Assembly: GCA_949358305.1 (NCBI GenBank)
Contig: OX442314.1
Location: forward strand, 17,911,060 to 17,975,059
Source of the DNA: Strigamia acuminata
Lineage: Eukaryota; Arthropoda; Chilopoda; Geophilomorpha; Linotaeniidae
Length of the DNA stretch: 64,000 bases
Direction of reading: 5' to 3'
The position numbers were made by a program, and so were the translations under genes. Below are positions 1 through 10,230 of the stretch, in pieces. The notes beneath the pieces are model-generated. The model worked only from the letters and a program-made list of their open reading frames with translations. It ran no database searches and had not been told where the DNA came from. Each line of letters begins with the position of its first letter. Within the stretch, counting starts at the first letter, position 1.

Positions 1-1689
1 AGCGGGTTGGGATTCCAGGGGTGGCTTTTGTAGCTCGTATGCAAATTTGTGTGCCATGCCCCTTGCAAAATGCCTCAAGAATTTCTTATATTTTTTTCCA
101 GCTTGGGTGTATAAAGGGATGACTACTAAACGAGCCCCAGAAGGCCGAGTGGGAGGAAGGGAGATTGAAAAAGGGGTTAGGAATGAAAAAAGTGGGCATA
201 GACGTCGTTACCTAAATCCAGATAGAATGGGGAAACTCGGGCATGAGGCATGATGGGGCTTTTAATATCACAACTCACCTTTAAAACTTTTACCAGTACC
301 CGTTTTTTCCCATGAAAAGGGACTCTCTGCTCCTACTATTTGAATTATTGTGGGAAAGAAATACAAACTGGTCCAATCTCCACGTAAGCCCAAACACTCT
401 TTTACATTATTATTTATAGCCGCTAATTGGATTGAAATGCCGGTAATAACACCTTTGCAACGTTGTTTAAATTTATTCAATTTAATTTTTTTTTTCGCTG
501 AACGTTTGCAGAGAATTAAAGAGAAGGACTACTGAAATCCCGCCGTCTTTCTTTTTTGGGGTTTGGGGTTTGGTAAATTGGAAGGAAAAAAAAATGTATG
601 TATGTATATAAACGCCCTTTTCAATCAAATTTTGTTCCATAAAAATGTTGCAACGATTTTAAAGTTGCCAAATGTATACTCCCAAAGAAAAATTTAAAGA
701 AAAAAAATTTTTGAAAAAAAGACGATATTTTAATCATTTCCCTGACGACCAGATGGTCAAATTCTCTCTCTACTAATTAAGTTGCATCTATGTTTTAAGC
801 CGCCATTATTATTATAAATTCCCTCGCCTATCCCATCAATGTTGAAGGGAGTCGCCAGCCTGCTATTACAACATCTGCGATGTTCATTTTGAGCTACAAA
901 AACATTTAACATTTATTTCATTTTTTTTTTAAATGTAAATAAATTCCAAATAAAAACTAACTCACACATGCAGCACCCTATAATTAAATGTAATTCCATT
1001 TTCATTTTTTTTTTAAATTTCAGTTAAAAACAATTTATTTAAAAAAATAATAATAAATAACTAAAATTAAAAAAAAAGTTTTAAAAAATGAATGAACAGA
1101 GAGCCATGAAGATCAGTGAAAGCTATTCTCTCACGACCATTAAGACATTTCCTGTTGTTAACCATCATGCACTAAAAAGAAAAACTGTTCCCATTATTAA
1201 AATTGCTTGTACATGACTTTCCTGAGAAATGCTTGGACATATTCAAATATTAACACGTAGGCCACTCCCAGACCCATTGTCCATTCATAAAATAAAAATG
1301 CGCATCTTCCCCATAGACATTGACATTTTAAAAAAAAATATTTCAAAATATTGTCTGAAATGTTGACCTGGCAAACGGTTGAATAGTTAGCACCAGAGTG
1401 TCGGTGTTCCCGCTCGGGTTCGTCCATATTTGATTCTGGAAACTTCGTTTTGGTCGTTATCAATGTGTTGCGAGATCTTTTCTTCTCTTTTATCCGGCTT
1501 CTCACGGTTAAATGAACAATGTCCGATTTCGTGGCAATTCCAATATTGCATTGTGGACATGCCTTTTCATCATATCATAAGTTGAGATTTCGTCTCGTGA
1601 GAGATATCGAATTTTCTTTTATATATCGTGTCTTTGATCGATTTTTTCGTGCGCGATTGAAGATATTCTAAACATCTGAAATTATATCT

Positions 1690-2353
1690 GTCACGGGTCC
1701 CCTCAATTGTAGCATTTATCGTGCCCCGATCAGTCAAGTTCAACTTTAATCTTTTTACAAAATCTCCGCGCGGTCGTCGATTCTTAGCCGTTTCTCTGCT
1801 CGCTCAGTCCGCGTGGTTCCCTTCCCTCGTGCGTCTTGGTTGTCTGACCTTTCATCGCCTGGTCGTCGGTCAAACATCGTTTAAGGAAGCTTTCTGCATT
1901 CCTCAGTTCTTAAAACGTCGACTGGCAATAAAAATCAGGTCTAGTTGGTTCGAGTTTATAAATTTACTAGAGTAACATAATGGTTGTCGTGATCGGTCAT
2001 TAGTTAATGGGTCGGGGTCGGCAATGACCGCGAGATGGCGTTAACCTCACAAAAGCGATGCCATTTTTATGAACGAAGTCGCCAGAAACTATGTGATCCA
2101 TGACCTCCATCCCGACAGGTGTGTGGGAAGCTCATTGCCACAAAACCAAGTTCCGATCGAACCAAGAAAACATCCCGTCAACGAATCCTACGTCCGACCT
2201 TCACCGTTACAAGGTGCACACCCACACAAGAAATGTGCATCAACAATCCTTCAACTTACTTTCTCCACATTTGGAATAGCTGGAGGTCAGCGCGTATCAT
2301 TGACACAACAAATGAGACCAACTGCTGACCAATTAATAAAACACGACTTTTAG
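1690..2353. other. GC-richer island inside the castor intron
   Basis: About 660 bp stand out from the A/T-rich surroundings by higher GC and several CpGs (for example CGCGCGGTCGTCG near 1766). The octamer GGTCGTCG occurs twice (near 1773 and 1862). Two overlapping plus-strand open frames are present, but neither resembles a known protein. It could be an enhancer, an internal promoter or an old transposon fragment. Confidence 0.35.
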
Positions 2354-3843
2354 AAAAATGAAATTAGGACGAAGGTAATTAATAAACTCGGCACATTTCT
2401 TCCAATTACCAAGTACACAAACCTGGTAGTAAAATTGTAATTAATTTGCTACGCACCAATCAAACAACACCATCGCAAGACCATCACAGCCATCAGCTTC
2501 ATTCTCAACACTTCACTGCCCCCAAGTAGCTGGAATAATGAGCTTTAATTTAGCCCAGTGGTGCAATTAAGACATGTCGTGTCCGACTACAAGTAAACGG
2601 CTCAAACGCTTACCGTCGGGTGTTGGCAAAATGTGTTGCTACTATATTCACACGAGCCTGAAATTCAATTATCAGCGTCTATCCGAAAAATATTTCTCGC
2701 GCGGACAAAGAAATACTGCCAAATTTTATTCAAATAAAAATTCATGATAATAAAATAATTAAAAAGAAATCACGGATGCGATTAACCCTTCTACAGTCAA
2801 AGTTTGAGACAATGCAGCAGCAATTTTCTCTAGTAGCCGCTTGTTCACCTGAACGTGGAGGCTTGTAATTTGGATAATCACGTCATGCATAATGAACATG
2901 AATACTTATTATTCACAAACAGCTAAATAACCATAAAAAACGCCTAACTAATTTCTTCAAATTTCTTTCAATAACCAGAACATTGGTGCGCTCGTTTCGC
3001 GCCTATCAATCATTCAATTCAAGATGGAATACACATTACGGGTTGTCATCTTGAGCGTAAAGTAAGTAACCCACGCAACAGTTCCTCCAGCTAGCGCTAA
3101 ATAAGATTGCGTGTTTCCAGGAAATCATACAGAACACAAATTAATAAATCAAGATCAAGATTATAATTAAAAGATTATATTTAAAGTATTTACTTTCACA
3201 TACATAGACAAAAGCCTAATTAATCAGATCGACGCAAAATGCGCATATACTTGTATTTTACATTTTCCGAGCGTTGCAAATCCCCTTCATTTACCGTCAT
3301 TCCAACGCAAATTATCTCCCGAGCAGCTAAGCAACGTCTTGAAATAAATTTAAATTAAGCCAAAATGGGAAAACAAGGAATCTTATTCCCCTGATCTTGA
3401 ATTCAATCTTCAATTTGCCGCTTGAATAATCCACTGCCCTAATCCTCTTTACCCTCGATTCTCCTGTTCCCACAAACCCCCTATAACTGTCCCCAACTTA
3501 AATCTGCTCCAGTGTTTGGTCAGTGGATTTATGACCGCCTCCCTCCCTCTCCCTTTCCGCAACCCCAGCACCGGCGGACTCCGTGGACCACAAATTCACC
3601 TTTCTGAATATATCATCGGTCCGGGCGGGTTCCTTCACACATAAATAAATGTTCGTGAAAATGTTATTTTTTTTTATTACATTTTTTTTATATTCCGTTT
3701 CAATTTGCGATACCTAAGTCTTGACCATTTTGCTCACACCCTATTCTCTCGAAGCCCATGGATGCACGCGTCCCCTTCATCACGCTTGGCCGAATTCGGC
3801 ATTGGGATTGATGAGAGGGCACGTGTGTAGGCGGGAGAGCACA

Positions 3844-3860
3844 CGCCCCGCCCCCGCCCC
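3844..3860. promoter_or_regulatory. Overlapping GC boxes (SP1/KLF type)
   Basis: CGCCCCGCCCCCGCCCC holds overlapping CCCGCCC cores, about 400 bp downstream of the castor donor inside the intron. SP1/KLF factors bind such cores. Function here is inference only. Confidence 0.35.
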
Positions 3861-4251
3861 ATTCGTGTCTGACGTAATCGAGCAAACAATTCGAAAAACA
3901 TGATTTTCCAAATTCTTTTTTATGTAATTCTCTATGTTATTTCGAGCAATTTTCCACTCATAAGAGGAAATTAAAAACAGAATCTAGCAGAGAGGAAATG
4001 AAAAACGAAAACTCGGGCGACAGTCTCGAAAATAAAAACAATAACTGAATAAAGACAGCGCGGAAAAGATTAAAAGGGAAATTGACTTGCCACCAAATTG
4101 ATTCAATCAACGTGACATTCTACACTCGTTTTCGCTTCACATTTTCCTCTAAGTCTGACAAAATTAATCTTATCTCAACAAGTAAATGAAAACTATATTT
4201 GGATAAAGCGACTCTAAATATATATCTAAAAAAAAATAGAATATTTTTTTT

Positions 4252-4260
4252 GCTTACCTG
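4252..4260 (-). other. 5' splice site (donor) ending the castor exon
   Basis: On the minus strand the sequence is CAG|GTAAGC, with the GT at 4257-4256. It follows the codons for ...LDNFSS and leaves the next intron in phase 1. The predicted peptide turns into a low-complexity K/F tail beyond this point, as expected for intron. Confidence 0.85.
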
Positions 4261-5305
4261 AACTGAAGTTGTCTAAGGGTACGTTTTTGGTTAGAGATTC
4301 CGCTGTCATGTCGTTGAAACCATAGAGACCCAACAACTCTTTCATCGTGCTCTCTGCATAGTCCTTCAAAGTGGATGCGTCACCCGTGGAAGGACCCGTC
4401 ACAGTAGGGGACGTAGGGACGGACAAACACCCCTCCCTCTCCCACGGAACATCCTCCGTGCGCAGTCTCGAGGCACTTGGATATTGCTGAGAAGGGTCAT
4501 CACTGGGTGAAACGCCACGCGACGGACTCGTGGCCCCCATGTTGGGTTGCGCGTCTGAGCTGCAAGAAGAATGATCGCCTTCCGCGTTGGCATCTTTGGA
4601 ACCTTTGGTCAAGTCCATGGCCAACGAGTCGGAATCGTCACTGTTATCGCTCATGTTATCACCTCCCGGAGAATGAGATCTCACACTTAGGTCCATTGGT
4701 CCCGTGCCAGTTGTTTCAAACTGTAACGTCATTCGAGCCCCGTCGTTTAATTCCATCGACTGCTGACACTCCTCCTCGCTCTCCACGAGTCTCTGGTGGG
4801 ACGCCGTGGCCACTTCGTCGCCGCTGCATGGCCCGGCCGTCATCAAGTCGCCGGTGGAAGTCGTGGAATAATCGTCTTCGGCCAGCCCCTCGCACGATTC
4901 GTACTGATAAACGATGTTACGAGGTTTAAAGTTTTTTCTCTTATTTCTCCTTTCGTTGAGTCCGGCAGGCGCGGACGACGGTGGCGTCGACGCGGATCCC
5001 CCGTCCTCCGCAACGTCGTTGGTCGCGGAGAACGCGGCCGAATAACTGAGACCGTATTCGGTATTGCTATTGTCGTCGTCGGTGTCGAACATGAGTCCGC
5101 TGCCGGCATCCGCGGAAGTGGTAGCCACTTCACCGCTGCGGCCGTTGTGTCGGTACAAGTCGTCCTCGTCCCCGGTATCGTCAGCCGTGTCATCGTCCTC
5201 ATCCTCGGTGCTTCTTTTCAGCTTTTCGCAAATAGAATTCAGCCCTTTAAACACAGGTGTAGCGCTCGGTTGCTGTTTGGCCATGGTGCTCATCACTACA
5301 GACAT
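4258..5305 (-). CDS. cas: Castor/CASZ1-family zinc-finger transcription factor, first coding exon (partial)
   Basis: This exon encodes the N-terminal 349 residues, plus one base of codon 350, of a Castor/CASZ1 orthologue. The family comprises nuclear C2H2 zinc-finger regulators that act mainly as repressors of developmental genes. Visible parts: residues 21-31 (GLNSICEKLKR), matching the CASZ1 N-terminal motif linked to NuRD binding; an acidic run at 34-50; a basic, NLS-like stretch at 117-130; PMDLS (203-207) and AMDLT (229-233), which resemble CtBP-binding motifs; a Ser/Asp-rich linker; and residues 311-332 (STLKDYAESTMK, then ELLGLYGFND), which align with the conserved CASZ1 block before the fingers. 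No zinc finger is present, so those exons lie left of position 1. Met1 is the first ATG after an in-frame TGA at 5347-5345. Met8 (5284-5282) has a stronger context (ACCATGG). Reading on past 4258 gives ten extra residues and a stop, which is intron read-through. The exon is far more GC-rich than its flanks. Homology is from memory. Confidence 0.87.
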
Positions 5306-5372
5306 GTTCCCAACTCCCCCACAATTACTGTTGCAGCTACGTCTTCATTACAGCGTCTCCTACGTACTCTAT
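5306..5372 (-). other. cas: 5' UTR part of the castor coding exon
   Basis: This is the 67-nt stretch between the inferred acceptor and the ATG. It has a stop in frame with the CDS (TGA at 5347-5345), so the protein cannot extend further upstream on this exon. An acceptor-like AG also occurs nearer the ATG (around 5325), but its pyrimidine tract is weaker. Confidence 0.7.
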
Positions 5373-5400
5373 CTGTATGCGAAAAAATACAAAAATACAA
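5373..5400 (-). other. 3' splice site (acceptor) upstream of the castor exon
   Basis: Read on the minus strand, a T-rich tract (TTTTTGTATTTTTTCGCATACAG) ends in AG at 5374-5373, and the exon begins at 5372. The long pyrimidine tract directly before the AG makes this the best acceptor upstream of the ATG. It implies at least one earlier, non-coding exon to the right. Confidence 0.7.
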
Positions 5401-8026
5401 ATAACAAAATTAGTTTTCATGGCTCAATAAGCAGATGTCTCCTTTTAAAAATGAAATGTGCTGATAACAATAAATGTAATAAATATATATACACAGAATG
5501 ACCTTTGTTTTTTTTCTTCTTTTCTTTCTTTATAAATATTCAAACGAATAAAAAAATATATTTTTTCCCCTATGAATACTGGCGTTCAACCGTGACCAAA
5601 AAATGACAAATTCAAATAGGATGTTAGTGCGCATTGCACATGCAATTTTATTTTACACGCTTTGAATTTGTAAAACAATGTCAATTGGGGTCTTCGCGTC
5701 CTTCACCGCTTCTCTGGGTTAGCAAACGGACAAAGATACCTGGAGGACACAGCACCAGGTGAAAAGAACTAATATCTCATAGAAGCAAACACCTGCCGCC
5801 CTCACCGACCCCAACCCGAGCTCAGGGCTGCCAAGTGCGGGTGGCTGACCCTGGTTTTCTTCCCGATACCCGTACAAACTTGCAAAATTAGAATAATAAT
5901 TTTTCAAAACGGAAAATTAATAATTAATAACAGTTTTCGACGAATACGAAAACTGGTGGAGCAAATTTAATGGGATTCGTTTTACATCAACGAACTACCA
6001 CGTTGGAATGCTATCTTACTCATTCATGTTGAATGCAATTGGAGATGGCACGAGTCACCGGGTTGAGTAAGAGGTCAATCCTTTACTTCCTTTTCTCGAA
6101 TTGGCGAAATAGAAACTGTTTTGCTGATCGTCAAAGTTTCAGTTTTTGATTTTAATTTTTTTTTTCTTCCCATCCACTAATATTTTCTCACTCACTTTAC
6201 TCCCTACTTAACACCACGGGAACCGATTCCTAAACCCCTTATTACTTTGCAACTTGTAAATAGTGCATTTTGCAGGTAGAAAAAAAGTGTATAATTGCAT
6301 GCGCTGAATGCATATTACTAGTTTTTTAGGGGAAAAATTATTCTTCTTTTTTTATCACGCAAGAATAACGGCGATGACTCCTTTTTCGCACGCAAAGGGG
6401 CATCTATCTCTGCATGCAGATGACTCGCTTTTGTCCCTCGCATATTTATTTTTTCTAAGAAAATAAATAAGATAAGAGGAAAGAGAGAGCAGTGAATCGA
6501 AAAACAATTGCCTTCATGACCACTCATGCACGAATGATGCAAACTAAGTCACTTTATACAAAGAAAAATAAAAATAATATTAGTATTCCTTCCTCCTCAC
6601 ACCTAATCTTGGAAGAATGAAGAAAGAAGAAAAAAGAAAAACGAAATAAAAATAAGAAAGATGCAATTAGACACACCCATTGCCATGAATAATAAAGATC
6701 AACGTACAAAGACCTCTTGTAAATTACCTTATCTATTTTCAAGTGTGCGTCAATCAATTCAATCAATCAAGTCGAGTGACTGTACACCAATTAGAAATGA
6801 ATTACAATTTTAAATTTTAGAAAATTTTAATATAAAATAAAAGCAAAAATCAAGACGGATCTCAAATTTGTAATTCCCTTTTATTAATAGTTAAACAAAT
6901 TAATACTTTCGGCGAATTATCCATCGTAAAAATTCCAAAACAAGTTCGTAAAAAAAATATAACTCCCAAATTTTTCCATCAAATAATTTTTTTTGTATTA
7001 ATATTATATATTTTTAAAAAAAAAATGGACTGGGGAGATTGAACAAGAAAAATCCGTCCTACTCTAAAATCTCTAAGGAATGCACCCACCTCAATTACAC
7101 CCAAAGACCCAAAAAAAAAATATGGAATAAAAAGAGAGAAAAGAAAGAGATGAGATGATGGTGGTTGAGATCTGACAGGTGAATGCAAGTGGTCCATCTG
7201 CACACAAAGAGAAATCTCATCTCTTAAATTCCATTTTAGCACTACCCCTCGATTTGAATTGACCTTTTAAAAGACCTGTCTCGATTTAGAGGGAAAAAAA
7301 GAAAAAGTCATCAACTATTTTTAAAACTTAAAAAAAAAAAGCCAAGTAATAAAACGAAATTTATTCTTTATTGTCCCCAGATCCAGATTCAGAAGCCAGA
7401 TTAGGAAATAAAGGGCAAAAGGAAAACGGAAAACAGGTTTCCCTCTTTAGACCATCTTAAATAAAAGAGACCCCCGCAAAAATATGTACGGGGTTGCTCT
7501 TCAAACCGCACCGCGCATGTGCTGAGTCACCGAGAGACGCGCGCGTTTTTTCGCTTATTGTACGCATGTTTTTTAGCGAGACAACGTCCAAAAAGTGATG
7601 AATGAAATGTCCGACTCAGGCTAACCTCACCTCCCTTCCGATGTGTAGGGGTTTTCAGCAAAAAAAAAGAGAAAAAAAAAGTAGGGGTATGGGTGGGTGG
7701 GGGGTAGTTAGCAATTGTGCACCATATAAGGAAAATGACTTTGAAAAATGACAGCTATATGCCCCCCACCTCCTCCCCCCGCTGGCCCTTCATTTTTTAA
7801 AGATAAATATCGTGTTCTTAAAATGCCATTGCTTCACCTAATGGGGCAATATTGTTAAGATGGCGGGTAAGGGAAAGGGGAAAGAGAAATATGGACGCGA
7901 GAGAAAAAAGAGAGAAAAAAAATACCCCTTCTCCCCGCTTTACCCTTGTGCTCAAGTGGCCTCTTGGGTAGCTGCACGTGAAGTAGACGTAGAGTCGCAA
8001 ACAATGAACGGGAAAAACCGCACGCA

Positions 8027-8040
8027 GTTGCCATGGCGAC
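8027..8040. promoter_or_regulatory. RFX X-box-like palindrome (one mismatch)
   Basis: GTTGCCATGGCGAC fits the RFX consensus GTTRCCNNRGYAAC except for one base in the right half-site (CGAC instead of YAAC). It lies about 600 bp inside the presumed first intron. Confidence 0.35.
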
Positions 8041-8355
8041 AGCACCCAAAAAAGAGGTTCCAAAAGATTTTTCCCATTCATTTGGGCGAGAAAGGGGGAA
8101 ATATTAGGATGAAAAATGACTTTGACAAATGGAAAACGGAGAACGCGACGCAGACGCTTGAATGTAATAAAATTATGTATAGAATAAAAAAAAAATATAC
8201 ATATATAAAAGGAAGAAAAAATTGTATATCAAAGACATGCAAAAATCGAACGCGACGTAGGAAATGAAAGAAATAATAGACACAATTTGCCTTCTTCACG
8301 TAATTACAACTCAAATCGGACGTGGGTCAACCCTTTTCAACCCGTAATAACCGCT

Positions 8356-8376
8356 TAATAATAATAATAATAATAA
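8356..8376. repeat. (TAA)7 microsatellite
   Basis: Seven uninterrupted TAA units, visible directly. Confidence 0.9.
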
Positions 8377-8641
8377 AGCCTGACAAGTTACGGGTATATA
8401 TTGCCAAAAGAAAAACAAGTAAATAGAAAAAACAACAAAGCATTACCATTACGAAAAGCATCCATGTAGATCGGGAAAAATGGGAAGAGTTTACGATGGG
8501 AGATGAATCTATCTTTCTATCTATCTCCCCGTGACCGTGGAAGGAGGCACGTCACACGTGGAGAGGATCATGTGCGAGTGCGAGATAAAGCATCCAGACT
8601 AAACTAAAGTTTGGATGTGGCAAATTGGAGTTTGTTTTTTT

Positions 8642-8650
8642 GTTTACCTG
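8642..8650 (-). other. Candidate donor of the castor first (non-coding) exon
   Basis: Minus-strand CAG|GTAAAC has its GT at 8647-8646. It sits at the left edge of the CpG-rich block and is the nearest good donor upstream of the coding-exon acceptor. Other minus-strand donor-like sites exist further right (for example near 22226, 26000 and 59953), so the pairing is not proven. Confidence 0.45.
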
Positions 8651-9430
8651 ATGACGAACGGAGTCTTTGTCGTTTGTCGTGCATTAAATCTCTCCAACAA
8701 ACGGACGTGAAGGAAAGCGACGAGGCTGTGTGCAGCGTGTACGTAGTAGTGAACGGGCGCCCAGTCCATCATGTAACAATTGTCCACTGGTTTATCTTTT
8801 TCCTCGCTCCGAGTGTCTTGTCATTTGTAAATCACCACCTCGCGAAAACACTAATGTCTTGACGAGACGCGTGTGTACGAGCCGCAGCCGGCGTCTCCAC
8901 GACCCTGAATAACTGTTGATTGCGCGGCACCCCCCTGCGGCCAACAACAACCACTCCTCCTCGCCCAGTCAGCGAACGGGTTGCGCGTGCGCAGCTCTAC
9001 ACCAGCGCCTCCACAGCAACACAACCAGACGCCGAGTAGCTCGCTACACTCCACTTGGCCTCACCTCTCCCCCTCCCTGCTTCTCTCAGCGCTCAGCGCC
9101 GTCATCGCGCGTACCCTGGCGTCAGTCGTGAACGCCGACTCCAATGTCACGTGACAAGAAACAACAACCATTCACAAATTTCCTCCAACACGCCCGGAGT
9201 CAAATTAAGGTGCACCAATCATTTAGAAAGGAAAAAAAAAGCTAGTCTAGGCGGCTAATATTAGCTACGCTTAAGAGATCGTGTAGGAGTCCTCCTCAAG
9301 TGCATCCTAAAGGGAAACTAACGCAGAACGCAGAACGCCGAAACCGAACCGACGCGTTCCACGACTCGGGAGCAAGACACTTCCCGACCGAGCGTGACAT
9401 GACGATCACGAATCGGCGCGATGTATAGTT
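8648..9430 (-). promoter_or_regulatory. CpG-rich block: putative castor promoter and first non-coding exon
   Basis: This is the most CpG-dense stretch in the window (for example GTTGCGCGTGCGCAGC near 8980 and repeated CGCAGAACG near 9325), set in AT-rich DNA. It contains no recognisable protein and ends on the left with a minus-strand donor. It also carries a GTCACGTGAC palindrome at 9146-9155. Position, composition and donor together suggest the promoter and 5' UTR exon of the castor transcript. No clear initiator or TATA box was found for the minus strand, so the start site is undefined. A divergent plus-strand transcript is possible. Confidence 0.4.
9146..9155. promoter_or_regulatory. Palindromic E-box GTCACGTGAC
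   Basis: This is a perfect 10-bp palindrome around CACGTG, the form preferred by USF, MITF/TFE and similar bHLH-ZIP proteins. It lies within the CpG-rich putative promoter. Confidence 0.45.
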
Positions 9431-9452
9431 TAGTGACTGCGCGTTTGGCAGC

Positions 9453-9486
9453 AAAGGAAAAGGAAAAGGAAAAGGAAAAAGAAAAT
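9453..9486. repeat. (GGAAAA)n short tandem repeat
   Basis: Four exact GGAAAA units (9456-9479) with degenerate copies on each side. Confidence 0.85.
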
Positions 9487-10219
9487 AGGAGAATAATAAA
9501 TGTATTTTTATTTTGTTTTTGGTCGCGCGTTTTAACGAGTTCCTTCTGTTGCAGCAGCTCAACTTCCAGACAGTACTCTGTACTGTGTGATTTCTATCGG
9601 TTACGGCTTTCAATCACTTTTTAACATCCATCACTCGTTTTCTAAAGACTGTTCGAGTTTCTAGTGGACCCCGTTTCAATACGACAGTTCCCATTTTTAA
9701 GGAATGTTGAATCTCCCTCGATGGTCCGTCAATTAACACCCCGCGTTCCCGTCAGGTATGAGTCGCACGCGCACAATGGGGTGGCGGGAAATAACCGCCA
9801 CTCTCCATACTAACAACAAACGCGAGTCAGTCCAACTACTTTTTCTCCCGCCCCAGCAAAAATCACTTTCCAAAATGGCGTATATTGTATTGGTGTGCCA
9901 TGCATGGACAATTTGCGTGTACAAAATGCTGACATGAGGGGTCTTCAAATAAGAGGAGAGAGGAGGAGGGAGGACAAGGGGACACAAGCACACATATCAC
10001 AACCACTTATTTGACACCTTTCGGCAAAACTCGGAAATTAAAATTAATATTAATATATGACGATATTAACCAAAATAAGCCGCTTCTTGAGTAATTAATT
10101 TGCGCGCTCGTCTGTCATTTAAAATGCAGTGGGTGGTGGTTAAAGATAGTGAACGGGGTTAGTAATAGACAGTAAAAATGCCATTTAATTAATTTTCAAC
10201 ATGTTGATCTTTGAGCTAG

Positions 10220-10230
10220 AAAATGGCGGC
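10220..10230 (+). promoter_or_regulatory. YY1/Pho-like site
   Basis: AAAATGGCGGC matches the YY1/Pleiohomeotic core ATGGC with its usual GGC extension. Single-motif evidence only. Confidence 0.25.

Larger units (their letters stand above)
1..4257 (-). other. castor intron (incomplete at left edge)
   Basis: AT-rich non-coding DNA follows the donor at 4257. I looked on the minus strand for the next CASZ1 segment (basic helix region and C4H2-like fingers) and saw nothing, so the intron appears to run off the window. It contains a GC-richer island at about 1690-2350, a pyrimidine-rich patch at about 3530-3640, and GC boxes at 3844-3860. Open frames here are short and unrecognisable. Confidence 0.7.
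5373..8647 (-). other. Probable castor intron between a non-coding first exon and the coding exon
   Basis: No coding sequence is recognisable on either strand. The right limit is the candidate donor at 8647 and the left limit the acceptor at 5373, so this is an intron only if that exon pairing is right. It holds A-rich runs, a CpG cluster at about 7495-7555, C-rich sequence near 7760, a YY1/Pho-like site (AAGATGGCGGG, 7857-7867), and an X-box-like palindrome at 8027-8040. A (TAA)7 repeat lies at 8356-8376. Confidence 0.45.

Noticed and set aside
1687-1977. Possible solo LTR (TGTCACGGG ... GTAACA)
   Set aside because: No matching target-site duplication, no convincing tRNA-complementary primer site after it, and no gag or pol remnants nearby.
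4796-5404. 202-codon plus-strand frame opposite the castor exon
   Set aside because: It is antisense to a well-supported exon. Its V/R/S-rich product reflects the reverse complement of D/S/T codons.
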